Under the pieces are notes generated by a model. It was not told the origin of the DNA, did no database searches, and was given only the letters and a program-made list of their open reading frames with translations. 64,000 nt of DNA, from assembly GCF_038066715.1 (NCBI RefSeq), contig NZ_JBBUKT010000003.1, positions 124,001-188,000 on the forward strand, written 5' to 3'. This document shows, one piece after another, positions 45,398-53,616 of the stretch. The translations under genes were made by a program, and so were the position numbers. The stretch's first letter is position 1. Each line of letters opens with the position of its first letter. The stretch is from Luteolibacter sp. Y139 (GTDB lineage Bacteria > Verrucomicrobiota > Verrucomicrobiia > Verrucomicrobiales > Akkermansiaceae).

Positions 45398-46960
45398 ATG
45401 TTCTACATCACCACCGCCATCGACTACACCAACGGCGCCCCGCACATCGGTCACGCCTATGAGAAGGTGCTGGCCGACGTCATCGCCCGCTATCAGCGAC
45501 TGAAGGGCGAGGAGGTCTACTTCCTCACCGGGGTGGACCAGCATGGCCAGAAGGTCCAGCAGAACGCTGAAAAGGAAGGCATCAATCCGGCGACCTTCGC
45601 GAAGAAAACGACCAAGCTTTTCATCAACCTCTGGAAGAAGCTCGGCGTGAACTACGACGGCTGGGCGGAAACCATGGACGATCGCCACAAGGCCTGCGTC
45701 ACAGCCATCCTCAGCGACCTGAAGGAGCGCGGCGAACTCTACAAGAAGGGCTACAAGGGCTTCTACTCGGTGCGTCAGGAGCAATTTCTCACCGACCGTG
45801 ATCGCAATGAGGCCGGTGAATTCGGCCCGGAGTGGGGCGAGGTCGTCGAGCTTGAGGAAGAGAACTGGTACTTCCGGCTGAGCGCCCACGCCGAGTGGCT
45901 GAAAAACTACGTTTCTAGTAATCCCGACTTCGTCGGCCCGAGCTTCCGCCGCAACGAGCTGCTCGGCGCGCTGGCGAACTCCGGTGAACTGGACCTCTGC
46001 ATTTCCCGCCCGAAGGAGCGCCTGCGCTGGGGCATCGAGTTCCCCTTCGATCCTGACTTCGTCACCTACGTCTGGTTCGACGCCCTGATCAACTACATCT
46101 CCTTCGCCGGCTATGGCGCGAAGGAGGGCTCGGACCTGCCTTCCTTCGAGAAGCTCTGGCCCTGCGCGGCCCACGTCATCGGCAAGGATATCCTCGTCCC
46201 CGCACATGGCATCTACTGGCCATGCATGCTTCACGCGATGGGCTTCAGCGATGAACAGATGCCGAAGATCCTGGTCCACGGCTGGTGGAACATGAAGGGC
46301 GAGAAAATGTCGAAGTCACTCGGCAACGTCGTCAATCCGGACGAGCTGGCCGACAAGTTCGGCGCGGACGCGCTGCGCTACTATCTGGTGCGCGACGTGA
46401 CCACCGGCAAGGACGCGGACTTCGATCTCGACCGCCTGGTGATGCTCTACAACCAGGAGCTGGCCAACGAACTCGGCAACCTTTGCAACCGCGCCCTCAA
46501 CATGACGGGCCGCTTCTGCAATGGCGTCGTCACGACCGGTGGCGAAACCAATGACGACGACCTCGACCTGCGCGCCTCGCTGGAGACGGTGCTCGGTGAC
46601 TATCGCGCCGCGATGGACTCCTTCGACGTCGCCGAGGGCCTCAAGGCTCTCAATCGCCACGTCACCTTCTGCAACGCCTACACGGATCGCAACAAGCCAT
46701 GGGAGCTCGGCAAGGACCCCGCGAAACAGTCGCGCCTCGAAACCGTGCTCGCGAACCTGGTCGAGAGCCTGGCCCACTGCGCGGTGCTGCTTTCGCCCGT
46801 GCTGCCTGACCCCGCCGAACGCATCGCCGCCCAGCTCCGCATGGATGATTTGCTGAAGCTGAAGCTGGATGACCTGAAGTGGGGCCTCGTTCCGAACGGC
46901 CACGAAACAGGCAAGCCGAAGCCGGTCTTCCCGAAGATCGTCATCGAGGAAGCGGAATGA
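45398..46960 (+). CDS. metG: methionine-tRNA ligase
   Basis: 520 aa. Class I signatures: PHIGHAYE (HIGH) near the N-terminus and EKMSKSLGN (KMSKS). The connective peptide lacks the CxxC pairs of the zinc-containing form, matching the shorter, zinc-free bacterial MetRS type, and there is no C-terminal EMAP/Trbp111-like tRNA-binding extension. It charges tRNA-Met in the cytoplasm. Confidence 0.96.
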   Translation: MFYITTAIDYTNGAPHIGHAYEKVLADVIARYQRLKGEEVYFLTGVDQHGQKVQQNAEKEGINPATFAKKTTKLFINLWKKLGVNYDGWAETMDDRHKACVTAILSDLKERGELYKKGYKGFYSVRQEQFLTDRDRNEAGEFGPEWGEVVELEEENWYFRLSAHAEWLKNYVSSNPDFVGPSFRRNELLGALANSGELDLCISRPKERLRWGIEFPFDPDFVTYVWFDALINYISFAGYGAKEGSDLPSFEKLWPCAAHVIGKDILVPAHGIYWPCMLHAMGFSDEQMPKILVHGWWNMKGEKMSKSLGNVVNPDELADKFGADALRYYLVRDVTTGKDADFDLDRLVMLYNQELANELGNLCNRALNMTGRFCNGVVTTGGETNDDDLDLRASLETVLGDYRAAMDSFDVAEGLKALNRHVTFCNAYTDRNKPWELGKDPAKQSRLETVLANLVESLAHCAVLLSPVLPDPAERIAAQLRMDDLLKLKLDDLKWGLVPNGHETGKPKPVFPKIVIEEAE

Positions 46961-47055
46961 CTCCTGCTGTGCGGTTGCCCTCCCATTCGGGTGGTTGCCA
47001 GAAAGACGCAACGTCGCAGTCTTCCTAGCCTGCCCTGCTACCCTGACATCCGCCG

Positions 47056-47895
47056 ATGACCCGCCACCTGCTGCCGCTGCTTTTCACCGCCACCGCGCTC
47101 GCCCAAACGGAGGAGCCGGCTTCGCCGCCACGCGATCCGGCCTACAAGCTCGTCTGGTCGGACGAGTTCGAGGGCGATGGCGCGGTGGATGAAAGCAAGT
47201 GGCGTCTCGAGGAAGGCTTCCAGCGCAACCACGAGCTCCAGTGGTATCGCAAGGAGAACGCGGTGAAGAAGGACGGCCTGCTGGTGATCGAAGCCCGTCG
47301 TGAGAAGGTTCCGAACCCGAGGTTCCGCGAAGGGGCCAGGGATTGGCGCGACCAGCGGAAGGAAGCCGACTATACCTCCGCCTCGCTGACCACCGCCGGG
47401 AAGCATGATTGGAAGTTCGGACGCTTTGAAATCCGCGCCCGCTTCACCGCCCGGCCCGGCCTGTGGCCCGCCATTTGGACTACCGGACGCGGACGCTGGC
47501 CTCATGGCGGCGAGATCGATATCCTCGAGTACTATGGAGGTCGTATTTACGCGAACTTCTGCTGGGCGGGCAAAGGCGGCCGCGATCTCTGGAGCACCGG
47601 CTCGCATTCCATCGGACGCTTCGATGACGGCAGCTGGCAGGACCGCTTCCACACCTGGGTGCTCGAATGGGACGCGGAGAAGCTGACCATCTGGCTCGAT
47701 GGCCAGCCGCTCAACACGCAGCTGATGCAGCACGTGAAGAATCAGGATGGCCCTCCGGTGAATCCCTTCCTCGCCCCGCAGGCGATGCGCCTGAACTTCG
47801 CCATCGGCGGCATGAACGGCGGCGATCCTGCCGGCACGAGTTTTCCGCAGCGCTACGAGGTCGACTACGTGCGCGTCTATCAGAAACCCGAGTGA
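47056..47895 (+). CDS. secreted GH16-family glycoside hydrolase
   Basis: 279 aa with a short signal peptide (MTRHLLPLLFTATALAQ). Full GH16 fold: LVWSDEFEGDG, HELQWY, GKHDWKFGRFEIRARF and the catalytic ExDxxE motif HGGEIDILEYYGG, ending YEVDYVRVYQ. GH16 enzymes cut beta-1,3/1,4-glucans, agarose, porphyran or similar; the exact glycan cannot be read. The ruvX start lies 2 bases after its stop. Confidence 0.93.
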   Translation: MTRHLLPLLFTATALAQTEEPASPPRDPAYKLVWSDEFEGDGAVDESKWRLEEGFQRNHELQWYRKENAVKKDGLLVIEARREKVPNPRFREGARDWRDQRKEADYTSASLTTAGKHDWKFGRFEIRARFTARPGLWPAIWTTGRGRWPHGGEIDILEYYGGRIYANFCWAGKGGRDLWSTGSHSIGRFDDGSWQDRFHTWVLEWDAEKLTIWLDGQPLNTQLMQHVKNQDGPPVNPFLAPQAMRLNFAIGGMNGGDPAGTSFPQRYEVDYVRVYQKPE

Positions 47896-47897
47896 TC

Positions 47898-48320
47898 ATG
47901 GACGAGGGGCCCCATCCTGCGCTTGGCATTGATCACGGCGACGCCCGCATCGGCATCGCTGCGACGGATCCGCTCGGCATCCTCGCTCATCCGGTGGAGA
48001 CCATCGATGTGCGCGCGAGCGATCCCATCGAACGCATCGCGCAGCTGGTGCAGCAGCGTGGCATCCGCACCCTTGTCGTCGGATTGCCGGTGAGGATCGA
48101 TGGCACCGAAGGCACGTCGGCGGAAAAGGTCCGTCGCTTTGCGGCGAAGATCTCAAAGAGACTTCCCGCGGTGCCGCTGGAGTTCGTTGACGAAGCCTAC
48201 ACCACCATGGCCGCGTCGGCGAAGCTGCGCGAGGCGGGCCGCAAGGCGAAGCAGCAGAAGGGCGTGATCGACCAGGCCGCTGCGGTCGAGATCCTTGAAG
48301 CTTGGATGAACGGACTCTGA
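47898..48320 (+). CDS. ruvX: RuvX/YqgF Holliday-junction-resolvase-like nuclease
   Basis: 140 aa, normal length, from the ATG at 47898, 2 bases after the GH16 stop; the frame extends upstream only through the overlapping gene. Motifs: LGIDHGDARIGIA (catalytic Asp), VVGLPVRIDGTEG, and VDEAYTTMAA with the second acidic residue, and the C-terminal VIDQAAAVEILEAWM with the third. The conserved role is 16S rRNA 5'-end maturation. Confidence 0.93.
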   Translation: MDEGPHPALGIDHGDARIGIAATDPLGILAHPVETIDVRASDPIERIAQLVQQRGIRTLVVGLPVRIDGTEGTSAEKVRRFAAKISKRLPAVPLEFVDEAYTTMAASAKLREAGRKAKQQKGVIDQAAAVEILEAWMNGL

Positions 48321-48667
48321 TTCCGTTCAGCACCGGGGTTTTATGCCGTCTGCGACAGCTGTGTATGTTGGCGTCACTACGTCTTTCCCCGCAGTCTGAG
48401 CATCGCATTGATCCATCAGCGCTGCTGTCATGAAGACGGCAAATTGTTAGAAGCGGATCGCGGAGATTTCTAACAGATCATTCTGGGCCACTTCACAAGC
48501 CCTCGGTGGAGATCACGCCAATCGCGGCGGATTTGTGCCGATTCGGCAGTGCCGGGAGCGATTCGCAGGGCCGTGGTATCGGCGTTGCTGGTTTTGCATG
48601 CAAGTGCTCCACGGAGGCGCAGGCACCCGTCGCCACCGCGGAGCATGGACAACTCATGCCCGACCTC
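48321..48667. other. 347-base intergenic stretch
   Basis: I see no gene. The only notable structure is an exact inverted pair TGTTAGAA (48445-48452) and TTCTAACA (48468-48475). It precedes a large secreted-protein gene and probably holds its promoter. The frame of that gene is open back to 48506, but the sequence there does not look coding. Confidence 0.5.
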
Positions 48668-51325
48668 ATGAATCTGCCCTATCACCACGAAAAATCCCCA
48701 CGGCGGACCCACGCCGCTGCCGCACTTGCCATCCTTGTCTCCCCCGCTCTCGCCATCGATGTCAACCTCACTGCCACGAACGCCATCGACACCAGCTCGT
48801 TCGCCACGAATCTCTCGTGGTCGAACGCCGCGGTTCCTTCTGCCGGCAATGCCTACTTCGTCGCGAGCAACTATAACCTTCGTACTCCGGCCGGTGGCAC
48901 CACCGACCTCACCTTCGCCGGAGACTCGCTGACCATCACCGGGGCCAACCTCGTCTACAAGGGAAGCACCAACGTCAACACGATCACCATCAACAACCTC
49001 ACGTTGAATGGCTCGCTCGTGAACAACGCGAGCAATTCTTCCACCGCCTTCACCCTTGCCGGGAACAAGATCACGATCGCCGGCACCGGCACCACCACGC
49101 TGTTCTCCAACAATGCCACGATCACGGTCACGGCACCCATCACCGGTAACAGCGGAACGCTGCTCCTTCAGACCAACAACACCACCGGCCGCCAGGTCGT
49201 GCTGGCCGGTGCCAATACCTACACCGGCAACATCACCGTCACTGGTGCCAGCGGCGCGGCACTTGCCACCACCGGTGCACTGGCATTCAAGATCGGTGCC
49301 ACCGGCGTGAACAACACGATCACCGGCACGGTTCCCTTCACCTTCGACGGCACCTTCAATCTCGATCTCACCACCGCCGGCAACACGGTCGGAGATCACT
49401 GGACCCTGGTGGATGCCGCGAATCTCGTCGAAACCTTCGGCGTGAACTTCAACATCCCGGGCTTCACCGAGAACAGCGGCTTCTGGACCTCGGCCGATGG
49501 CAAGTACCAGTTCAACGAAGCGACCGGCGTGCTCACCCGCATCACCGCGGACACCGATGGCGACGGCCTGGCCGACTCGTGGGAAATGACCTACTTCTCC
49601 AGCCTCGCCCAAGGCGCCACGGATGATCCGGACGGCGACTATTGCAACAACCTCCTGGAGTACCAGCGCGGCACCAATCCCAACCTCGCCTCGTCCTATC
49701 CCGATACCGATGCCGACGGGCTGAACGACGGCTGGGAACTCTACTACTTCACCAACCTGGCGCAGGTCGCGAATGGCGATTTCGACGGTGACCACAATAC
49801 CAACCTGGCCGAGCAGACCGCCAACTCCGATCCCACCACCGCCTTCTCCTTCCCGGATACGGACAACGACGGCCTCAACGATGGCTGGGAAGTCTTTTAC
49901 TTCACCACGCTCGCGGCCGCTATCCCCACCGCCGATCCCGATGGTGACCTCTTCACCAATGAGGATGAAATGTGGGCCTCGACCAATCCCACGGTGCAGA
50001 TTTCCTCGCCGGACAGCGACAACGATGGCTCCGGCGATGGCCTGCCCGATGGCTGGGAAGTGAAGTACTTCCGCGTCGGCAACGAGACGCTCGCCGAAGC
50101 GACCGCCCGCCAGAACGGCACCGGCGATCCGGATGGCGACGGCGTGAACAACAAGCTGGAATACCTCGCCGGCACCGATCCAACGAACGCTGCCTCGGCG
50201 CAGACCACGCTGGGCTACTGGCGCTTCGAGGAAGCCACCACCGGCGAAGTTCCCGCCGGCGGCAATGGCCAATACCTGTATCCCACCTCGATCCAGGACT
50301 CCTCGGTCTACGGCAACCACATGATGGCATGGGCCGACTACAGCCGCCCGAACTACGACTCGGTTGTCCCCTCGGCCACGGTTCCGGTCACCGGCGTCAC
50401 CGATACCGGCTCGCTGTATTTCCAGCGGAATAACAGCGGCGTCTACTTCATCGAGGCGATCTTCTCGACGCCGACCGCCAACCTCGGTGGCGGACAGGCA
50501 ACGCTGCGGACCTATCCCTTCACCGCCTTCACCGTCGAGGCGAGCTTCAATACCAACCTCACCGGCCAATGGCAGGTGCCGGTGTCCAAGCTGGGCAATC
50601 CGGTCGCTGGCCAGCCGCCTTTCTCGATCAAGATCGACACCGCCAACAAGCTACGCGCCGGCATGGTGGATGGCTCGGGCACCGCTCGTGAGATCATCGG
50701 CACCTCCACCATCGCGGCAGGTTCGTGGTATTCCACCGCAGTCACCGCCACTGCCACGGAACTGAAGCTGTGGCTGAAGAAACCCGGCGATGCCGCCTAC
50801 GTGCTGGAAGGCACGGTCGCCATCACCGGCGCATGGTATGTGCCGCCGACGGGTCCGCTCGATACGCCCTGGAACATCGGCCAAGGCATGTGGAACGGTA
50901 CCGCCACCGATGCCTTCCAAGGCAACATCGACGAAGTCCGCATCAGCGCGGTCGCCTTGCCCGAGTCCAAGTTCCTCTTCCACCAGGACGGCTCGCCCTT
51001 CCAGCTGTGGGCGGCACAGAATATCCCGGACGTCAGCCTGCGTGGTGAAACCGCCGATCCTGACCACGACGGCACCTCAAACCTCGCCGAATTCCGGCTC
51101 GGCTTGAATCCGATGAGCGGCTCCTCGTTCTTCGGTGTGAACCTGAGTGGCAGCACCCTCAGCTGGCCAGCGGCTACCGGCATCCAGTTCACGATCCAGC
51201 GGACCACCACGCTGGCTGGCTGGAGCGACGTCGCGACCGTCACCGCCAGCAGCTCGGCCGGATCCTGGACAGACCCCTCCCCCCCGGCTGGCAAGGCATT
51301 CTATCGTGTGGTGTTCACTGAATAA
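48668..51325 (+). CDS. large secreted protein: autotransporter-associated repeat, TSP3-like repeats, LamG-like domain
   Basis: 885 aa from the ATG at 48668 (an ATG at 48656 is equally possible); the signal peptide has an Arg-rich start and ends SPALAID. Residues about 20-230 form beta-repeat sheets like the autotransporter-associated strand (TGRQVVLAGANTYTGNITVTG). Then four calcium-binding-like DxDxDG repeats (DTDGDGLADSWEM, DTDADGLNDGWEL, DTDNDGLNDGWEV, DSDNDGSGDGLPDGWEV). A LamG/concanavalin-type domain follows (LGYWRFEE...TVEASFN...NIGQGMWNG..FQGNIDEVRIS). The terminal beta domain ends KAFYRVVFTE. Likely a cell-surface or matrix adhesin or glycan binder. Terminator follows. Confidence 0.88.
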   Translation: MNLPYHHEKSPRRTHAAAALAILVSPALAIDVNLTATNAIDTSSFATNLSWSNAAVPSAGNAYFVASNYNLRTPAGGTTDLTFAGDSLTITGANLVYKGSTNVNTITINNLTLNGSLVNNASNSSTAFTLAGNKITIAGTGTTTLFSNNATITVTAPITGNSGTLLLQTNNTTGRQVVLAGANTYTGNITVTGASGAALATTGALAFKIGATGVNNTITGTVPFTFDGTFNLDLTTAGNTVGDHWTLVDAANLVETFGVNFNIPGFTENSGFWTSADGKYQFNEATGVLTRITADTDGDGLADSWEMTYFSSLAQGATDDPDGDYCNNLLEYQRGTNPNLASSYPDTDADGLNDGWELYYFTNLAQVANGDFDGDHNTNLAEQTANSDPTTAFSFPDTDNDGLNDGWEVFYFTTLAAAIPTADPDGDLFTNEDEMWASTNPTVQISSPDSDNDGSGDGLPDGWEVKYFRVGNETLAEATARQNGTGDPDGDGVNNKLEYLAGTDPTNAASAQTTLGYWRFEEATTGEVPAGGNGQYLYPTSIQDSSVYGNHMMAWADYSRPNYDSVVPSATVPVTGVTDTGSLYFQRNNSGVYFIEAIFSTPTANLGGGQATLRTYPFTAFTVEASFNTNLTGQWQVPVSKLGNPVAGQPPFSIKIDTANKLRAGMVDGSGTAREIIGTSTIAAGSWYSTAVTATATELKLWLKKPGDAAYVLEGTVAITGAWYVPPTGPLDTPWNIGQGMWNGTATDAFQGNIDEVRISAVALPESKFLFHQDGSPFQLWAAQNIPDVSLRGETADPDHDGTSNLAEFRLGLNPMSGSSFFGVNLSGSTLSWPAATGIQFTIQRTTTLAGWSDVATVTASSSAGSWTDPSPPAGKAFYRVVFTE

Positions 51326-51348
51326 ATCCCCTCGCTCATGGTGAAGCT

Positions 51349-51387
51349 GGCGGGCATCCGGGATACCGGGTGCCCGCCTTCTTTTTT
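51349..51387 (+). terminator. intrinsic terminator after the large surface protein gene
   Basis: 13-bp stem (51349-51361 with 51366-51378, one wobble pair), 4-base loop, then a T-run to 51387. The stem also lies beyond the end of the converging FAD oxidoreductase gene. Confidence 0.93.
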
Positions 51388-51399
51388 CCAAATACTAGG

Positions 51400-53616
51400 T
51401 CAGTCGTACTGCAGCCCGTCGATCATGCCGCGGGTCGGGTAGCCGGTCAGATGGTGCGCCGCGAGCATCGCAGAAGTGACGGCGGACTCGACGCATCCGA
51501 TGTCGATGGAATTGCGGCACCAGTCGCCGGAGAAGACCAGGTTGTTGAAGCCGCTTTCCCACGGCCACAGGCGATTCGGCGCGGAGGTATTGGTCGAGAG
51601 CACGTAGCGCTCGCCGGGGTCGATGTTCATCCGGAAGTACTGCCAGTCGAGCCGCTGCTCGACGGTGGCATTCTTGTCGGGATGATAGAGGGCCATCGGG
51701 TCGAGGGTGCTGGTGTTGGGATAACACACGCCCGGCCACAGTGAGGCCTCTTCCTGGATCCACTTCAGGGCCGTCGCCTTCGCCCGCGCCTTCTCCCGTG
51801 CCGGATAACCCGGATCACTGTCGGCCGGGGGCTCGTTCGGATCGTTCGAGGCGGGTCCGCACAGGTAGAGCAGGTGACTGGCACCGGGAGTCGCCTCGGT
51901 CCTGAGGATGTTCGTCGCCTCGATGATGATGTTGAAGGGATCCGGTCCGGAACCGGCCATGGCCAGCTCGCAGAAGTAGTCGTGCCCCTGCCACCCAAGC
52001 GCGTCCTGATTGATGAACCAGAACTGGGCGGCGATGGTGCGGATCGTCTCCGCGGTGCTCACCATCACCCGGAAGCGGGTATCCCTCTTCAGCAAATCCT
52101 TCGCCAAATGCGGATGAGCCGCGGGCGGAATGGCCAGCACCACGTGATCGAATCGCTCGTGCCCATTGGCCGAGGGATCCATGCGATCATACAGCTCCAC
52201 CGTGCCGCTGGTGTGCGTGCTCCAGTGCGACTCCAGCCCGGGATCATCCGCAGGCGGCAGCGTGGCTGGATCCAGCTGGTCTTCCATCGGCTTCTCCGGC
52301 CACACCGGCCAGATGATCGGCGGCTTGTCAGCCTGCGGGACGGCCACCTGCTTGATTGGATCGTAGTGGTCTTTTCCTGCCGCCAGATCGACTTGCCTGT
52401 TGATGCGAATCTTGGTGACGCGATTGCCCAGGGCATTCGATTCGAGTGCTTCGACGCGATGGAAGAATTCAAAGCGGACTCCCCGTTCCTTCAGCACGCG
52501 ATAGAGAGGGATGAACACGCACTCGCCCATGCCGAGGTTCATGCGATGCACGTAGCAGCCCTTGTAGCCGAAGAAGATGCGGAAGAAACCGCGCAGCGCG
52601 GCACCGGCGGCAAAGTTGGCATTGTTCGTATCGTGCGCCTGACCCTTGGAGAAGGCGAACGGCGTATCGTAATAGCCGCGTAGGAAAGGAGACTCCTTCA
52701 CCGTGTGGAAACCCGCGCCATGCATCTTCAGCCACGCGAGGAATTCATGCTGGTCCAGCTGGCGGAACATCTCGTCGCGAAGCAACAGATCGACCAACGC
52801 ACCGCGCAAGCACGTGCGATAAAGATCCGCGATGCACAGCTCGCGGATCTCCGCGCTCGTCTTCGCCCGTTTTTTCATGCGGCGCAGCTTCCAGCCGACG
52901 TAGTCGAGCAGCAGCTTGAAGCCGCGGCCGATCAAGGGCTCGCCATACCAATGACGCTCGTCACCCGCAAGATGCACCAACCGACGGGAGAGGTAGCTCG
53001 CCCAGCCGCTCGGATCGCCGGGATCGACGCCGACCGGACAGGTCATCGCCTTCTGCCACGCCACGCTGCGGCCGAGAATCTTCTCCATCACCTTGAGGAA
53101 TCGCGTCGCGATGGGGCCGAACGCTCCGACCTTGCTGAGGTTGAGCGCGAGGTGGTCGGCCATGCGCCACAGATTCGAACGGATGTCCGGGCACGGCGTG
53201 CCATCACCCGGCTCACCCGCATACTCCGGCAAGGTCATCTTCCACGGCTCCCATTTGTTCGCCGCCTCGTCGTGGTGATAAAAGACGCCTTCGTGCGCCT
53301 TCATGAAGAGATCATCGATCGTATTGAAGCGCCCGATCGTGTAGCCGAGCCGCTGGTGCTCCTCCATCGCCCCGCGCAGCGTCTTGAAGGCATTCTCATA
53401 GAAGCCGAACCAGACATGCGGCCCGTGTTCCTCGCTGCGGTGCTGGTCGCTTTCGCCACGACTGCTGGCCCCCTTGCCACCGAGTCGCCAACCGGTCTGG
53501 TAGAGCGTGACGCGATACTTCGCGCGCAGCTCCGGGGTAGCAGTCAGCCAGTAGGCGGCGGCACATCCCCCGACGCCGCCGCCGAGGATGACTATGTGTT
53601 CACGGGAATCGATCAT
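51400..53616 (-). CDS. FAD-dependent oxidoreductase, phytoene-desaturase/amine-oxidase-like
   Basis: 738 aa from the ATG ending at 53616, opening MIDSREHIVILGGGVGGCAAAYWL, the dinucleotide-binding GxGxxG motif for FAD ADP. A Glu-rich RLGGKGASSRG stretch follows, and the C-terminal FAD motif NNLVFSGDWCRNSIDIGCVESAVTSA is complete. Length exceeds typical phytoene desaturases (about 500). No TM helix. The start codon overlaps the upstream STAND ATPase by 17 bases. Substrate unknown; oxidation of an amine, lipid or polyene ring is suggested by the fold only. Last gene of the four-gene minus-strand run. Confidence 0.85.
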   Translation of the reverse strand: MIDSREHIVILGGGVGGCAAAYWLTATPELRAKYRVTLYQTGWRLGGKGASSRGESDQHRSEEHGPHVWFGFYENAFKTLRGAMEEHQRLGYTIGRFNTIDDLFMKAHEGVFYHHDEAANKWEPWKMTLPEYAGEPGDGTPCPDIRSNLWRMADHLALNLSKVGAFGPIATRFLKVMEKILGRSVAWQKAMTCPVGVDPGDPSGWASYLSRRLVHLAGDERHWYGEPLIGRGFKLLLDYVGWKLRRMKKRAKTSAEIRELCIADLYRTCLRGALVDLLLRDEMFRQLDQHEFLAWLKMHGAGFHTVKESPFLRGYYDTPFAFSKGQAHDTNNANFAAGAALRGFFRIFFGYKGCYVHRMNLGMGECVFIPLYRVLKERGVRFEFFHRVEALESNALGNRVTKIRINRQVDLAAGKDHYDPIKQVAVPQADKPPIIWPVWPEKPMEDQLDPATLPPADDPGLESHWSTHTSGTVELYDRMDPSANGHERFDHVVLAIPPAAHPHLAKDLLKRDTRFRVMVSTAETIRTIAAQFWFINQDALGWQGHDYFCELAMAGSGPDPFNIIIEATNILRTEATPGASHLLYLCGPASNDPNEPPADSDPGYPAREKARAKATALKWIQEEASLWPGVCYPNTSTLDPMALYHPDKNATVEQRLDWQYFRMNIDPGERYVLSTNTSAPNRLWPWESGFNNLVFSGDWCRNSIDIGCVESAVTSAMLAAHHLTGYPTRGMIDGLQYD

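Noticed and set aside
48470-50569. 699-codon minus-strand frame opposite the large surface protein
   Set aside because: Mirror of the repeat-rich coding strand; Gly/Val/Ile-rich shadow without motifs.
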